NCBI RefSeq assembly: GCF_018812025.1
Contig: NC_063052.1
Coordinates: 22,942,226-23,006,225, forward strand
Length of the DNA stretch: 64,000 nucleotides
Source: Megalobrama amblycephala
Taxonomy: Eukaryota > Chordata > Actinopteri > Cypriniformes > Xenocyprididae
Reading direction: 5' to 3'
Part shown: one piece after another, positions 1 to 12,105 of the stretch
Position numbering within the stretch: the first letter of the stretch is position 1
Layout: every line of letters begins with the position of its first letter
The notes under the pieces: generated by a model
Databases searched by the model: none
The model's input: only the letters and a program-made list of their open reading frames with translations
What the model was told of the DNA's origin: nothing
Position numbers and translations under genes: made by a program

Positions 1-300
1 CAGGTGTTTAGTCGTGTTTATTTTGCGCTGTAACTGGTATTAAAGCAGAGGAGAGGATGTTCACATGCGCTCCATGCTGCCGCTTCTCCTTAACTGAGGC
101 GTTAAAGCGATATCTGTCACGTCATATTAAACAGCGCCAAAACTGTATTTATTTTTTGAATCTCATAATAAGATGGACGCCATTTGAAATCTGAGACTTT
201 GCTTCATATCAAAAGTAACAAAGCACAAAGATTATTGCGATTTATTGGATGGGAGGCGCTACATATTCTGTTCATTCATCAACTGAAAACAGACTAGACT
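1..300. other. No gene recognised
   Basis: AT-rich sequence with no open frame that resembles a known protein. It probably belongs to the repeat whose right end lies at about 402. No upstream ppt2 exon is visible here. Confidence 0.4.
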
Positions 301-402
301 AATCGATTCTTGGGATTTAAGAATCGATATCGGTTTGTAAAAATGAGAATTGATTAAAATCGAGAAATCTGTATTTTTTTTTTTTTTTTTTACCCAGCCC
401 TA
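301..402. repeat. Right end of a non-autonomous DNA element (partial)
   Basis: Repeated 'aatcgat'-type motifs are followed by a T-run of about 18 and then ACCCAGCCCTA, a terminal sequence common in fish repeats. The matching left end (TAGGGCTGGGT) is not in the window, so the element is cut by the window edge or truncated. The class is not assigned; a hAT-like origin is possible. Confidence 0.4.
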
Positions 403-606
403 TATCTAAGTAAGGGATTCATTTTGTAGTGTAGACCACTTCATTGATTTTAACAGGAGTTCCCTTTCGAAAGGGAACTCGCTCTGCATTTGAATACGCT
501 TTGGGGAATGTCACACGTGACCCGGTGTCTGAAAGCAAACTATCCAACAACTCCAATCCCTATTGGCCGGCGACAGCCTATGACGTAATATGGCGTGACC
601 CGTAAG

Positions 607-689
607 TATAAAAAGAGCGCCTGGAGAAACGGACAACATCTCTTCATCTTTTGGGTCTGTCCTGTCTGATCACGACTATGTCGACTCCG
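607..689 (+). promoter_or_regulatory. TATA-box promoter and short first exon of the DIRS-like unit
   Basis: TATAAAAAG at 607-615 lies about 70 bp upstream of an ATG at 678-680 (M-S-T-P). The reading frame then runs directly into a good splice donor, GTAAGG, at 690. This looks like a Pol II promoter with a first exon of only four codons, driving the element's gag-like gene. It is seen in sequence only; transcription is not shown. Confidence 0.4.
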
Positions 690-829
690 GTAAGGGATTC
701 TTTATTTTGCCTAACAAACATTCAAGAGAGTGTGTTCTTCCGTGTCCCAGGGTTTGACACTTGATATACACGTTTCTGGGCGTTTTCTGTCTGGAGAGGA
801 GCACGCATAGACCGTGCTTGAGAGCACCG

Positions 830-1290
830 TCTGTGTGTTTGTCTGTTGTTTACTGTGAGCGTCTCCCTATCGGGACACTCTGTTCTCGTTCGGCAATCTT
901 CTCGTGGGAAGAGGTGTCCGCATCTGTGCCTGGTGATTCTGAGGCATCTGTGCTGAGGCAGAACGGCGGCTGGAATCATAGGGCTCGCAGGTGAGCTCGT
1001 TGGGAAGTTTGAGAAAGTTGTATTCTCTCTCAACTCCCCCGGGGCTGACAAGGATGAGTGGCTGGATGATGGTGACGTCCGTGTTTGACGTCATCACGTC
1101 CGGCAGCGCGCACTCCTCTGGCTGCTGTGTATGTGAAGCTGCTGTATTGTTGGGATGCGCTTTTTGGTGGGCTGCAGCTGCCGTGAGAGCGCATTAAGAA
1201 AGGGGCCGCGTGCGGACGGCTCAAAGAGATTCATGAGCTTTCAGATTTGTATCTGTGCCCAGACAGACGGGAGGGGGAAGAAGCGAGAGT
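830..1290 (+). pseudogene. Degenerate DIRS gag-like coding remnant
   Basis: Stretches in shifting frames read like fish DIRS gag: a segment L-P-I-G-T-L-C-S-R-S followed by a Ser/Glu-rich tract (about 880-990), then an acidic segment W-L-D-D-G-D-V about 70 bp further on in another frame. Stops and frameshifts break it throughout. The similarity is from memory of the family, not a search. It is not a functional gene. Confidence 0.35.
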
Positions 1291-1299
1291 GAGATGGTT

Positions 1300-2940
1300 G
1301 ATCGATCGTAAACACCGTTGCGTTTGTAATCGATCCCCCAGCTACATAAGGGCTATTTAAATCTACCCTCTCCTCTTCTTCGGGTCAGACTGATGGCTGG
1401 GCCCATAGTGTTTATTTCTGTCTGCCCGCTTTTTCGTTTTGATAATGAGAAGATCTTTTAGGCTTAAAAGAACCCTAGATTCCATCCTTTCATGTAAAAA
1501 GGAGTATTAGGAGTCTTCGGTCTTTGAGCCGCAGGAGGGTCTATATTTTATGTGTTTAAAATAAGACCTTGTTTTCCTGTATAGTTTCTGAGCATGTAGT
1601 CAGAAAAGTAGGGTGTTTTTGGGCAAACTGAAGTTGATAGGCTGGCTAGAATATATATTGTGCAGGCCAAAAAATGGCCGCCTCTTAGCCACCTGTAGCT
1701 TCTCATCTGCTGTTTTAAAGAGAAAAGAGTAGTTTGAGTTAGCACTTGTCACTTCAGTTATTATGTATGTTTAGGTCGGCCTTAATTGGCCGCCTAACAT
1801 TGTTTGCTTGTGAGCTTTGCTTTCTTTCTCTTATCCATGAGATTTGGAGGTGAAGCCCAGGTTTCACTAGGCTTGTGGCCTGTAAGAAGGCCCGTAGCTT
1901 AGCGGCCAGGCTAGAGCTAGGTTAGGTATGTTATTAAAATATAACCCTATGTATACTTCACTTGTCAGGTTGTATATTTCCTAAATCTGGCCTCCTCCTG
2001 AGGGAGTTGTTAGGCTGTATGCCCATTATCCCCTTGCTATGTAGATGCAATTGTTGAGTTTAACAGCTAGGTTGTAGACTGTTTTTAGACTTCCTGATGC
2101 TGTTATCTCAGGTGGTAAGCCCTTATCTTTGCATAGATAAGTCATGCTGTGTGTGCTAGGCCCCACTTTCTAGAACTTTTATGCTATGAAAATGTGTTTT
2201 TTCCTCTGAGCTACTTGTTTTCTTTAATCAAGTTGACGTTGCTAGTGTTTAGCATCCGTCTTCTATGGCTCAGTACAGATTTGAGTCTGTATGGAGAATT
2301 TTTTTTCCACTTTGAAAATAGCATATACATCAAAGCTTTATGTTTGCTTTGAAGTTCTAGACTTTTGCCCTACATTATATGTGAGCTTACTTATGCTGCC
2401 ACAGGTTAGCACCTGTACTTATAATAGCAGGCTTTTTCATGTAGCCACTACTGGAGATATTGGTGACCTAATATTCCCCATTAGTAGGTTTATTGGTGTT
2501 ACTGAGTGCATCACCTGTTGGACTGCATACTCAGGGTAGTATATAACCACTTTTTGAGAAAAGCTGGTTTCTATTAGCTCCCTTTTTGTGATCTTGTTAA
2601 CAGCTATATTGCATATAACTTTGATTGTAGGCTCTTATGGTTAATTAACCTACTTCTAGTTAGCAATTGTATTTCTAACAAGTGCTGTTAGCTGATCATA
2701 GTTTGCTCACATAGTTTACACTGCCACAGGCTTTTGCTATGTGTCCATTTGAGGCGGTAGGCCATTTTAGGCTTCCCTCAGACCATTTTGGCATTGTTTC
2801 GTTCCCTTTAGTCACATATGATTTAGGGTACATTGCCTGTTGGAATGTGTAGCCTAGCTCAGGTTGCAGTTATCTTCCCACAGCTATTGTTGGGTTAGAG
2901 CTGGTTCCCTATAGCTTGGTTCCCTTTATTTTACGAGCTG
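1300..2940. other. Non-coding interior of the DIRS-like unit
   Basis: About 1.6 kb with no long open frame. Short 'taggcc' / 'ggcctcc' motifs recur and become regular from 2944 onward. No gene is seen. Confidence 0.4.
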
Positions 2941-2943
2941 AAG

Positions 2944-3613
2944 CCACGTGTCATTAGAACGGTAGGCCCCAACAGGCCTCCTTTCTAGTTCACATGTTGG
3001 CACAGTTTGTGTTTATTCTGCAAACAGGCTGAACGCCACTTGTTGCTGAGATTGTAGGCCCCACAAGGCCTCCTTTTTTAGCTGACTTGTTGGCAGGATG
3101 CCTGGGAATCCGAGAACCCATACCACCATCGGCCACGCCCCACCTCTGTTGAGTAGGCCTTAAGCAGGCCTCTCGTGAAGTATGGTGGCGTAATATGCAT
3201 TCCTTCTCTCAGTTTTATGCGTGAAAGGTTTTCCACTGAATGCATGGCCAGTTGGTTGTTATGGTCCTGGACTGGCTGATGCCATGTGTTTACTAGGGTA
3301 GGCCCTAATAAGGCATCCTTTTAGTTTACATGTTGGCACAGTTTGTGTTTTTTATTCTGCAAACAGGCTGAACGCCACTTGCTGCTGAAATGGTAGGCCC
3401 CTCAAGGCCTCCTTTTTAGCTGACTTGCTGGCAGGATGCCTGGGAAGCCATACCACCATCGGCCATGCCCCATCGCTGACGAATAGGCCCTAAACAGGCC
3501 TGTTCACGATGTATGGCAGTGTTTTATGTATTCCCTCTTTAGAAGAATCTCTAAATGCATGGCCTACTGGTTGGTATGGTTATGGTAGCCACTTGCTGAT
3601 GCTATGTGTTTAC
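2944..3613. repeat. Direct repeat, two copies of about 320-340 bp
   Basis: Units start at about 2944 and 3281, with a third start at about 3598. Each contains 'acatgttggcacagtttgtg', then a 'taggcccc..aaggcctcc' block, then 'ccataccaccatcggcca'. Period is about 337 and then 317 bp. The third unit is interrupted by the TAA-flanked element at 3617 and resumes at 5002. Confidence 0.6.
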
Positions 3614-3616
3614 TAA

Positions 3617-5001
3617 TAGCTCGTTTCCACTGAGTGGTACGGTTCGGTTTGGTACGGTATGCAATTTTTGCCATTTCCATTGTCAAAAGTTGTGAATGGT
3701 ACCCTAATTCCGAACCATACCATACCACTTTTTTGGGACCCTTTCATTGAGGTACCTAGCACAACAGTAGAACACTCTGCAGAACGTTGATTGGTTGACA
3801 GAGAATCGTCACTTGTGCATGCTACAAGGGGAACACACGAAAGAGGCGCAACACAGTTCAGGCAACACGTGCATTGATTATCTTCACTTCATGTAGGCTA
3901 TATAATGAAACAAAATATAAAACACAACCCTGCCTCTTTTCGTTTTTATTTTTAAAAAATATGAACCTATTAATGTGTGGTTCAGGCAATGCATATGTAC
4001 TCTGATTATCCTCAATGTATGTAGCCTATAATAAAATGAAATAAGACAAAACAACCTTCTCTTTTTGTTAAAAGTCTTAATTATCAATTAATATTAGTCT
4101 CATAATTATTAAAATTATTGTTTTAATTATCAATAATAACCATTATAAAAGTATAAGTATAAAGTATGACAAGCTATACAATAAGAAATAAAGACAAGCA
4201 AACAATTCAGTCAAACGTACAGCACAACGGTAAAGTTAAATAAATATATAAAGTTATAAAACTTTGCTTAGCCCTTAGCAAAAATGACTTGCATGGGAAC
4301 AAATTATAAATTCCTGAAACCGAAGATTGCCCGTTATACACAAGATGAATGAAATCTTGTTTTTATCCACTACAGAGACATCTGAGCCAGCGGCAAATGT
4401 CAGAAGGACTAGCCGAGGTACAGCTGCTCTTGGCTGGGTACATTAGCACTGAGCGCCCGGTGATGGCCTGGATCTCACAACTCTGACAACGCCAGATCAA
4501 ATTTTTAAATAGGCGCTATCTTTATAAATAAACCACAGATTTAAGGTTTAAACAACTACATTCTCACCTGAAAAACTTTTAAAACTACATTTCAGGACAC
4601 AATAAAATAATTTAAAAATTTAATAATTTTAAATTACGCGGGTTTTCTCCTCCTCTTGCTGGTAGGTGCTGCAGCATGGACTTCTGAACTTTGCGTACTT
4701 GGTATTCTGAAATGCCGAATGTTGGCGTGCAGCAAGCAAAGCTCGTCTTCTTCTTGTGACAGACAGCCTCAAGCCGAGAAGCAAGAACAAGATCTACTGT
4801 ATGTCCTTCATTGTTTACTATGTCGTTTTCTTCTTCGCGCGAGAATGACGTCGATCACTATTTTTCCGGCTACACCACGCCTATCAAGTAAGGGTACTGT
4901 TGGCGGTGGAAACGCAAGCCTGATCAAGGTGTACTGTTCCAAACCGTACCGAACTGTACCGAACCGAACCGAGATGGTTCTACCTCAGTGGAAACGAGGC
5001 A
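3617..5001. mobile_element. Non-autonomous DNA transposon with TAA target duplication (PIF/Harbinger-like)
   Basis: Left end TAGCTCGTTTCCACTGAG, right end (reverse complement) TGCCTCGTTTCCACTGAG, followed inward on both sides by degenerate GGTACGGTTCGG motifs. The flanks are TAA at 3614-3616 and TAA at 5002-5004. The neighbouring direct-repeat copy shows the uninterrupted site, which supports these borders. A 3-bp TWA-type duplication is typical of PIF/Harbinger. Length is 1,385 bp. The single long frame inside (4656-5009) has no recognisable transposase motif. Confidence 0.6.
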
Positions 5002-5252
5002 TAAGGTAGGCCTACTTCGGCCTCCGGTGTAGCATGTGGAGTTCAGTTATGTACTCTTCTCGCTGTGAGAATAATAGGGTGCTTTTACCGATGTAGCGAT
5101 TTTGCACAGTTATTAATCAATTTCAGGGTTGGATATATGAATATAATAAACCATAAAGCTTTATGGTCAATTATTATGCATATGCAGACCCAATGGGGAA
5201 TTAAACATATATGGTGAATTAATTACAACGAATTATAATCAATTACATATAT

Positions 5253-8058
5253 TAGGGATGCACCGAAATGAAAATTCTTGGCCGAAACCGAAAACCGAAA
5301 AAGAGGAAACCAAGGCCGAAAACCGAAAACCGAAACACCGAAAGAAATTATGCCAATTATTAGTACCATTGCATTTATGGCTATGACTGTGTACAAAGGC
5401 ATTGCAATTGCATAAATTAATATTAAAGTTTCAAAGAATAAATCAATAACAAATTATTCAAATATTTATTTAGCACATTGCAACAATGCACAGTATAAAA
5501 TAAAATTCAAACTAAAATGTTTAACTTGACCCCACTCATGTGTACATTAAATAATAATGTACAGACCTACTGGCCTGAAGAAAGGTTTTAAAATAAATGT
5601 TCTCACATAAAAACAGTGCATTTAGGTCAAGTGCATTTTTAAATTTTTCTCTGTAGGACTACTACAAGTGCATTCAGAACAAGTGCAACTGCTTAAAGAT
5701 ACAACAATATTTTCTCTGTAGGCCTTCAACATAATAGTGTATCAAAACAAAGACTGCCATAGCCCATATGTTAACTGTAGAACTTTAACAACAACAAATG
5801 TACCAAGAATTGCAGATATGCAAAGTAGATAATAAATATTTAAACACTAGACAAGCCCATTCTACTTCTTGAGGTAAAGTGGCAGGTTTTTCTTGATGAA
5901 GAGTAGCTTCTCTGCTTTATCACAGTGAAGTCTGTTCCTCTTCTCATCGAGAACATGAGCTACTGCACTGAACAGTCTCTCGCTGTCAGTGCTTGTGCAC
6001 GGAGCAGACAAGTACTTGCGTGCCATCTTTGCCAGGTCAGGAAAGCGGCCGTGATTACTTCTCCAGTAGGCAAGAGGGTTATCACTTCTGAGGATGGGGA
6101 CTTCAGACAGATAACCATCTAGCTGTTGAGCGGTTGAGCTTGTCATCTGCCTGACATTTGAGAAAGATTTGAGAGAGTGTATTTAAATAAGGCCAGTGCA
6201 TAAATAAACATTTTTATCAAATTAAAAAAATATCTAGCAGAAATATGGCTACAATCTGATAGTCACATATATAGTAGCCTAAGAACAGAATAGCCTACCT
6301 ATTATTATTATTTGAGGCAGTTTCTTGCAGGATTTCACTGAACATATCAGACAACGAGGGTGCATGCCCCTCATCTGGTGCAGAGACGACTCTTTTTCTC
6401 TGCACTCTGATCTCCATCTCCTGCGCTGGGCGCTGCTCCGTCTCCGTCTCCACGCGAGTTCTCCGCATCCATCGCGGCCTGGATCATTTTTCGTGCGCGC
6501 TGCTTTATTTCCGCATCCAAGTAATGGTCTTTATAACGCGGATCAAGAACAGTCGCGATGAAGTGCAGAGGATCCGAATAGATATCAGTAAAACGTGTGC
6601 TGACAGACTCTAAGAGTGTACTTTTCATTGTTTTCACTCCGTGGTCCGTCTCAACCACTTTGTTTAGGAGACGCTTTAGTGCTGGGATTAAAGGAATAAC
6701 GTCTGCTATAGACGCATCAGAGGAGCTGATCTCTTTAGTTAGCTGCTCAAAGGGGGCAAGAAGAGAGAGAATGTTCTCTATTAAGACCCACTGGTGTGAA
6801 GTGTATGTCGCGGGGAGCTCGTGATCTGCACTATATGCAGCCAAGACTCGCTTTTGCGCAAAGAGGCTTTGCAACATGTAAAAAGTGCTGTTCCACCGCG
6901 TACTTACGTCTTGCTGGAACCGTTTGATTGGTGTTCCAAACTGATCTTGCATAGACTGCAAGCGGGAATAGGCCAGCTGAGAATGTTTAAAGTGGCCAAC
7001 AATTCTTCTGCCTATAGCCAGTACGTCTTTTACGCTGCGTTGAGACAACACACCCTCATTCACAGCCAGATGTAGTGTGTGGGCCATGCACCGTATTCCC
7101 TTCAGCTGGCTGTCTTCTATCGCTTTTGTCATATTTCTTGCATTGTCACTGACAATGACGTGCACTTTAGAATTATGGATATGCCAGGTGTCGAACATAT
7201 TGGCGAATGCATCAGAAATGGCTGCTGCTGTATGTGACCCTCGAAATTCTTGTGAATGGAGCAGAATCTTTTGCAGCTGGAAATCAGCGTCGATCCATTG
7301 CGCTGTTAGACTGAGCATACTGGTAATGCTGACGTCTGAGCTCCATATGTCTGTCGTGAAACTTATTGCTGAAATATCTGCAGCTATATGCTCATGGACG
7401 TGAGTTGCAACAACATTAAACAGCTCAGGTAAACACACATCTGAAAAAGTCGTCTGCTCGGCATAACATAACGGGGCTCAATGTGCTCGATCAGCCTACG
7501 AAATCCCACATCTTCTACGACAGAGAATGGCTGATCATCTAAGGCAATGAATTCCATAATCTTTTGTGTAATGCCCTTGGCCTTGACACCTTCACTGGGA
7601 AACTTCCTTGCCTTTTCAAAAACGTCCGCCACAGACGGAGTGGGCGTGCTCGGAGACGTTTTCCTTTTCTGTGCCGCGTTCCTCTCCTATTCAGCGTAGC
7701 GATCGGAATGTTTGGATTTCAGGTGATAAATTAAACCCGACGTGGAAAAAGTCTTCGCAGATGCACCCCCTCTTGAAATTTCGGCATTACATGTTTTGCA
7801 AATCGCTGTCCGTGGGTTTTGCTCAGATACACTGAAATACGTCCATACCGCAGACATGTTGCTTCAGACAAGCACGTACAGGTCGCGGTTTATGTTTGCA
7901 AAAAAAAAAAAAAAAGGTTGCGGTTTATGTTTGCGTCATCATAACATTTCGGCCGTATTGTTTCAGTGATAAAAGTCTTTCGGCCGAAAACCGAAAATGC
8001 ACTTTTGGGCCATTTTCGGCCGAAAATTTTCGGTGGCCAAATATTCGGTGCATCCCTA
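5253..8058 (-). mobile_element. hAT transposon with decayed BED-finger transposase
   Basis: Terminal inverted repeats TAGGGATGCACCGAA (5253 onward) and TTCGGTGCATCCCTA (to 8058), with subterminal CGGCCGAAAACCGAAA repeats near both ends. An 8-bp target duplication ACATATAT (5245-5252) / ACATATGT (8059-8066) has one mismatch. Length is 2,806 bp. The 8-bp duplication, the terminal motif and the encoded BED plus C-terminal dimerisation domain place it in hAT. It landed at the very tip of the element spanning 5246-12105, so it is the younger of the two. Confidence 0.8.
5862..7857 (-). pseudogene. hAT transposase pseudogene (ZBED-like)
   Basis: Reading on the minus strand, ATG at 7857-7855 opens a BED zinc finger (C-x2-C, then H-x4-H in about residues 20-50). 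A stop codon (TAG, 7687-7689) falls after residue 56. The frame stays open past it to about 7445, where an indel shifts it. The central RNase H-like part runs 7438-6371, with conserved stretches I-S-F-T-T-D-I-W, V-S-D-N-A-R-N-M and D-V-S-T-R-W-N-S. A second shift near 6390 leads to a probable intron (about 6147-6297, ending in CAG). The last exon (5862-6146) encodes the hAT dimerisation region with L-S-A-P-C-T-S-T-D-S-E-R. One nonsense and two frame breaks make it non-functional. Confidence 0.8.
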
Positions 8059-8930
8059 ACATATGTGACCAGTCACGGAAAGTAGGGACACAAGTCGGTT
8101 CTGGGGCATTTTGAGTTATTCACAGATTCTGAAAGTGTAGTTTCCAAGCTTTCCAACGATGTGTAACACATGGAAATCTGATAATATTTGGAGAAGTTGT
8201 AGCCATTTGAAGGTAGGCACTTAAGAAAGCTCTATAGGGAGAAAAACGCCTCTAAAGTTGCAGTTCTCGCCTGTTCTCACCTGCTGGGAGTGACAATAGG
8301 GCTCATTTACATCTCATTTAGATAAGCCATACCCCCTGTAAAGCTCCCCCCTGTTAATGTGGGGACACATTTCAAGTGAGAGCAAGGTTACATCGTGTTA
8401 CCTTGTAAAATACATTGTTACAGTTTTCATGTGTCAAACACAACTGTGCAAAAAGCTTTTTTTTTTGCATTTATTTTTGGCCATTAACTTTTGCATGGAT
8501 TTTATTGAAAAGAGCTTAGGCTCATGTAACCAGTCATTTCACAGTGTGTCTGTGAAACACTGAGGTACCGTAGTAGTTTTGTGCGCGCGTGAACATCATG
8601 GCAACGTACAACACAAAGTAACTCACGTTGTAAACACTTAACGTAATGCGTAAATGCAAGTAACTAACGTAAATCAAGCATAGTCCACGAAGTGTTGGTG
8701 AAATAACACATTATTGGACCGGAGAGAATAATATGGAATTTCTTCCAGAAAACTTCTTGCACAAAAGTTAAAAGTTAAATTCAAGCACTTTCAAGGATCT
8801 GTATCTATGTATGTTTATTTTCAAAAACTTTCCAGGGCATGAGTATGAATCCAAGTATGTACCAAAAGTACCACTTTTACTTGGTAATAGCAGCATAAGA
8901 CAAAGGTCTTTGTGACACAGTCCAATGATA

Positions 8931-11724
8931 TTACATTCGCGGTCTCTTCTGTGTTGTGACCCTTGGCGCTGGGCATGTGATGTATCTTGCCTCGTCAGCA
9001 CAGAATGGCCTGATTTTTTCATACAGATAGGTCTGCCTGTCAATGTTCAGTCCAGGTGGGGCCAGGACAGAAAGACCGTCGATAGAGGGCAGATCTGCTC
9101 CGTCGCGCAGTAGCTGATATTCGACAGGTTGTGCATCACAGTGAGTTTTTGCAAGCACCACACCTGGTCTCTTGGCATCAAAGCTGTGACAGAATAAGCA
9201 CATACGACAATTTAAACATGGCAAAGTATTTTCTCATAAAATACTGTCATGTGTATGTTGTTACTATGTTATATTGTATGTACACAATGTGAAAGTTTCA
9301 ATATAAGTACCTGAAGTGCTGATAACTCTTGATCTGTGGGAGTCTACGGAAGTGGTGAGTCAGATGCTGCTGCCAGTCGAAGGTCTGGACTAAAACTTTG
9401 CCCTCTGCCGTTCCAACAAGCTGTGGGATATTGAGGTGACTCACAGGAGAGCTGTTTTCCACAACCTGATGACAAAAAAGAGAAGAGAGGAAAAAAAATC
9501 TTCAGTTAAATGTTTAATTGAAGCAGAACAGAAAACAGCACTGAAGTCATTAAAGCAAAGTAAAGTTAAAGTACCTCAGCGATGTCTGCCAAAGTGTTGA
9601 CTCTTGTCTTCATGTAGGCTTGCTTGATGAGTCCAAAGCCACAGTCAGGGGAAAACTTGGTGTGGCCAGCAATAAGGAAGTGGATTTCAATTTTATCGTG
9701 AAGCTTGTGTCCAACCCGCCAGGCAAGGTACCAGAGCATGAAGTTGTTCTTGTTCTGCCCACTACAGTTGTCACAATGAAGATCCACCTCTGTTTCTCCA
9801 ACTCCAAAGTTGCCGAAGAAATGATGCATGTAGCTGATGACTTCATTGCTTCCCTTAGTAGATGACATGCCTTCATCAATCAGGTAATTCACCTGTTTCT
9901 GCAGCCCTTCACAGGAAACACAAAATAGGCCACATTTCCGTGGGGTCAGGAAGTACATTGGTCCTGGCTGGAGAGGGTTTGAGGGAAAGTGTAACTGTTG
10001 GAGACAGAGGGAGAGAGGGAACTTGGATTAGATTAAATAAAATTTGTGTATATTCATAACTGTCTAATAAAGATAAAAATTACTATATTGATGCTATTCT
10101 GCATTTATCATTTATCTGCATTTATCAGGCTGCTTATTCTCATGCACCAAATCGCCCTTTAAGGGACATTAATAAAGTAAAGTAAATGTGTGTGAAGTAT
10201 TACCTGCTGAGCAAAATCAAAACTGTAATGCATCCTAATCTTCTTGCTTGCTGGTAGGGACGGTCCAAAAGACAGGTTAGAGCCAGAGCAAATCTTTTTG
10301 CAGGCAGCAGTCATGTCGTTGTACACAGCCCTCTCTTTCTGCACAAGGGAAAGATGATCTTGTTGCTTCTTTACTGCTTCAGACTTTCTGTCATCTGGGA
10401 GGTTTGCACTTCGTATCAGCTGCTCATTATTGCTTTGGCACTGCCAGCAGAGATCTGTGCGTGGCCGGCAACTTTTGATGTGTGGGAGAAGTCGGTCCCA
10501 CAGTGCTTTGAAGCTGGTTTTACAAACTGCACGCTCACCTGAAAAACAGATATGGCTTATGGTTAATTGTATTGTAATTGCTAATAGTGCTTCGCATTAT
10601 TTCACATTATAAGCACTCAATTCTAAATCAATGTTTACACATACCAAGCTCCTTAGCAGACTTCATGTAGAGACGCCACACTGAGGCCTTGGACACATGA
10701 GTTGGCAGCAACTTCACATGCCAATCCTTATGCCCAGGCTGTCGGCCAGGCAGCATGATGGCATTGTCTTCTGCATAGTTTTTTATGAAGTCCACAACTC
10801 TGTTGATATCCTCAGGCCTGATGAACCTGGCTGGCGGACGTGGCAGTGAGTGCTTCTTCCTCAAACGTGGTCTTGCGCCATTCTCCTCATAGTGTTTGAC
10901 TATATCAGCCAGGGTGTCTTTGCCAATGCTGAAAAAAGGAGAAAAAACAAGGAAAAAACGTTTAACATCATGCTAACAGGCATCTTGTCACCTATATCAG
11001 AATGCATTGTACAAATTATTGAGTCAAAGGATTTAAAAAAATCCTGTACATTAAACTCTTCATAAATACTTTTACTTTTGACTTATAATGCACATTTTGC
11101 GGCTACGGATACTTTTACTTTTACTTAAGTAGGAATTTAATCTGATACATTTACCATTACGTTAGAAAATCCTTGTTAAGAATGTAGCACTTCCTCCACC
11201 ACTAGCTAAAATGATTAGCATCACATTCAATTCAAGAATGCTAACTGGCAGGTTTACGTGGGCTAAGTCATTCACACCAGTCAATTCAAGCAATTGAAGC
11301 ATTATTCAAATTAATAGCAGATGCTAACATTACCATCTAAAAGCCCATTATAGTAATGGGGCTTTTTGGCAAGTGATACGATGCGAACGATTACAATTAA
11401 AACGACAGTCCTGAGCTAGCTAATAACAATAGACACATGAGAAAACGTGTACGTGTTCTTAGAATGAACACAAAACGACAAACTTTGATGTTAATGGAAA
11501 CTCACCCCATAAGAAACAGAAAAGTATTCTTGCAGATCTCGTTGCCTCCAATGAAATAAGTCGTTCGGGCACACTTTCTCTTTGTCGGTGTCTTCTTTGT
11601 GGATGTAACCATCTCCGAAGTTTGCTTGTTCATAATAATCCGGCTTTTCGAAGAAGTACTTCAAAACATTTTCGGTGTAACGGCCACGGTTCAGCTCGTC
11701 TGCGATATTCTTTGCGACGTCCAT
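8931..11724 (-). CDS. Multi-exon transposase-like protein, DNCxGQNKN family (DUF7869-like, tentative)
   Basis: Exons, 5' to 3' on the minus strand: 11724-11506 (ATG at 11724), 10928-10645, 10538-10204, 9994-9575, 9465-9311 and 9183-8931 (stop 8933-8931). All proposed introns have GT donors and AG acceptors, and exons 2-6 join in phase with no stop. Exon 1 to exon 2 is one base out of phase, so a small exon may be missed or a border is wrong. Exon 3 carries D-L-C-W-Q-C. Exon 4 carries H-C-D-N-C-S-G-Q-N-K-N-N and, about 35 residues later, G-H-T-K-F-S-P-D, which look like the acidic motifs of an RNase H-fold nuclease. The layout matches a fish-rich family of uncharacterised proteins (DUF7869-like, from memory). 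As the only gene in a terminal-repeat element it is probably the transposase. Catalytic activity is inference. Confidence 0.6.
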
Positions 11725-12105
11725 CTTCACTGAATTTTGATATCAGAGCCGGTCAGAGCGCTGCATAAATAAGTAGCCACGCTTCCCTTGGAGGGCGGGA
11801 AGAAACAAAAGAAACAAAAGCCGGCGTATCCGATTCCAGTATGGAAATACACACAGACAATGACACGCCCCTACTGCGAGATAGAATCCCAGAAAAACAA
11901 GCCGATTTCAACCTCAAAATGTATGCTTTTAAATAAACCAATACTGCTATCTCAAACACGGAGAGGCTTCTTCGTGATCTCAACTAACAGATTCTGCAAA
12001 AAAACGAAAATCACCAATTTTGAAAAAAAACGCTTCTTTCTCATTTTGCTCGATAGTTGTGCTGCCGACTTGTGTCCCTGGTTTTCGTGACGGGTCACAT
12101 ATATG

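Larger units (their letters stand above)
5246..12105 (-). mobile_element. DNA transposon carrying an uncharacterised multi-exon transposase-like gene (interrupted by a hAT)
   Basis: The termini are inverted repeats of about 40 bp. The left copy reads TATGTGACCAGTCACGGAAA then AGGGACACAAGTCGG (8062-8098). The right copy ends at about 12105 with CGTGACGGGTCACATATATG. The extreme left tip (about 5246-5252) is separated from the rest by the hAT element 5253-8058, whose target duplication is ACATATAT/ACATATGT. Without the hAT the element is about 4 kb. Because CATATATG is palindromic, the exact ends and target duplication cannot be fixed. Its only gene lies on the minus strand (8931-11724). Confidence 0.6.
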
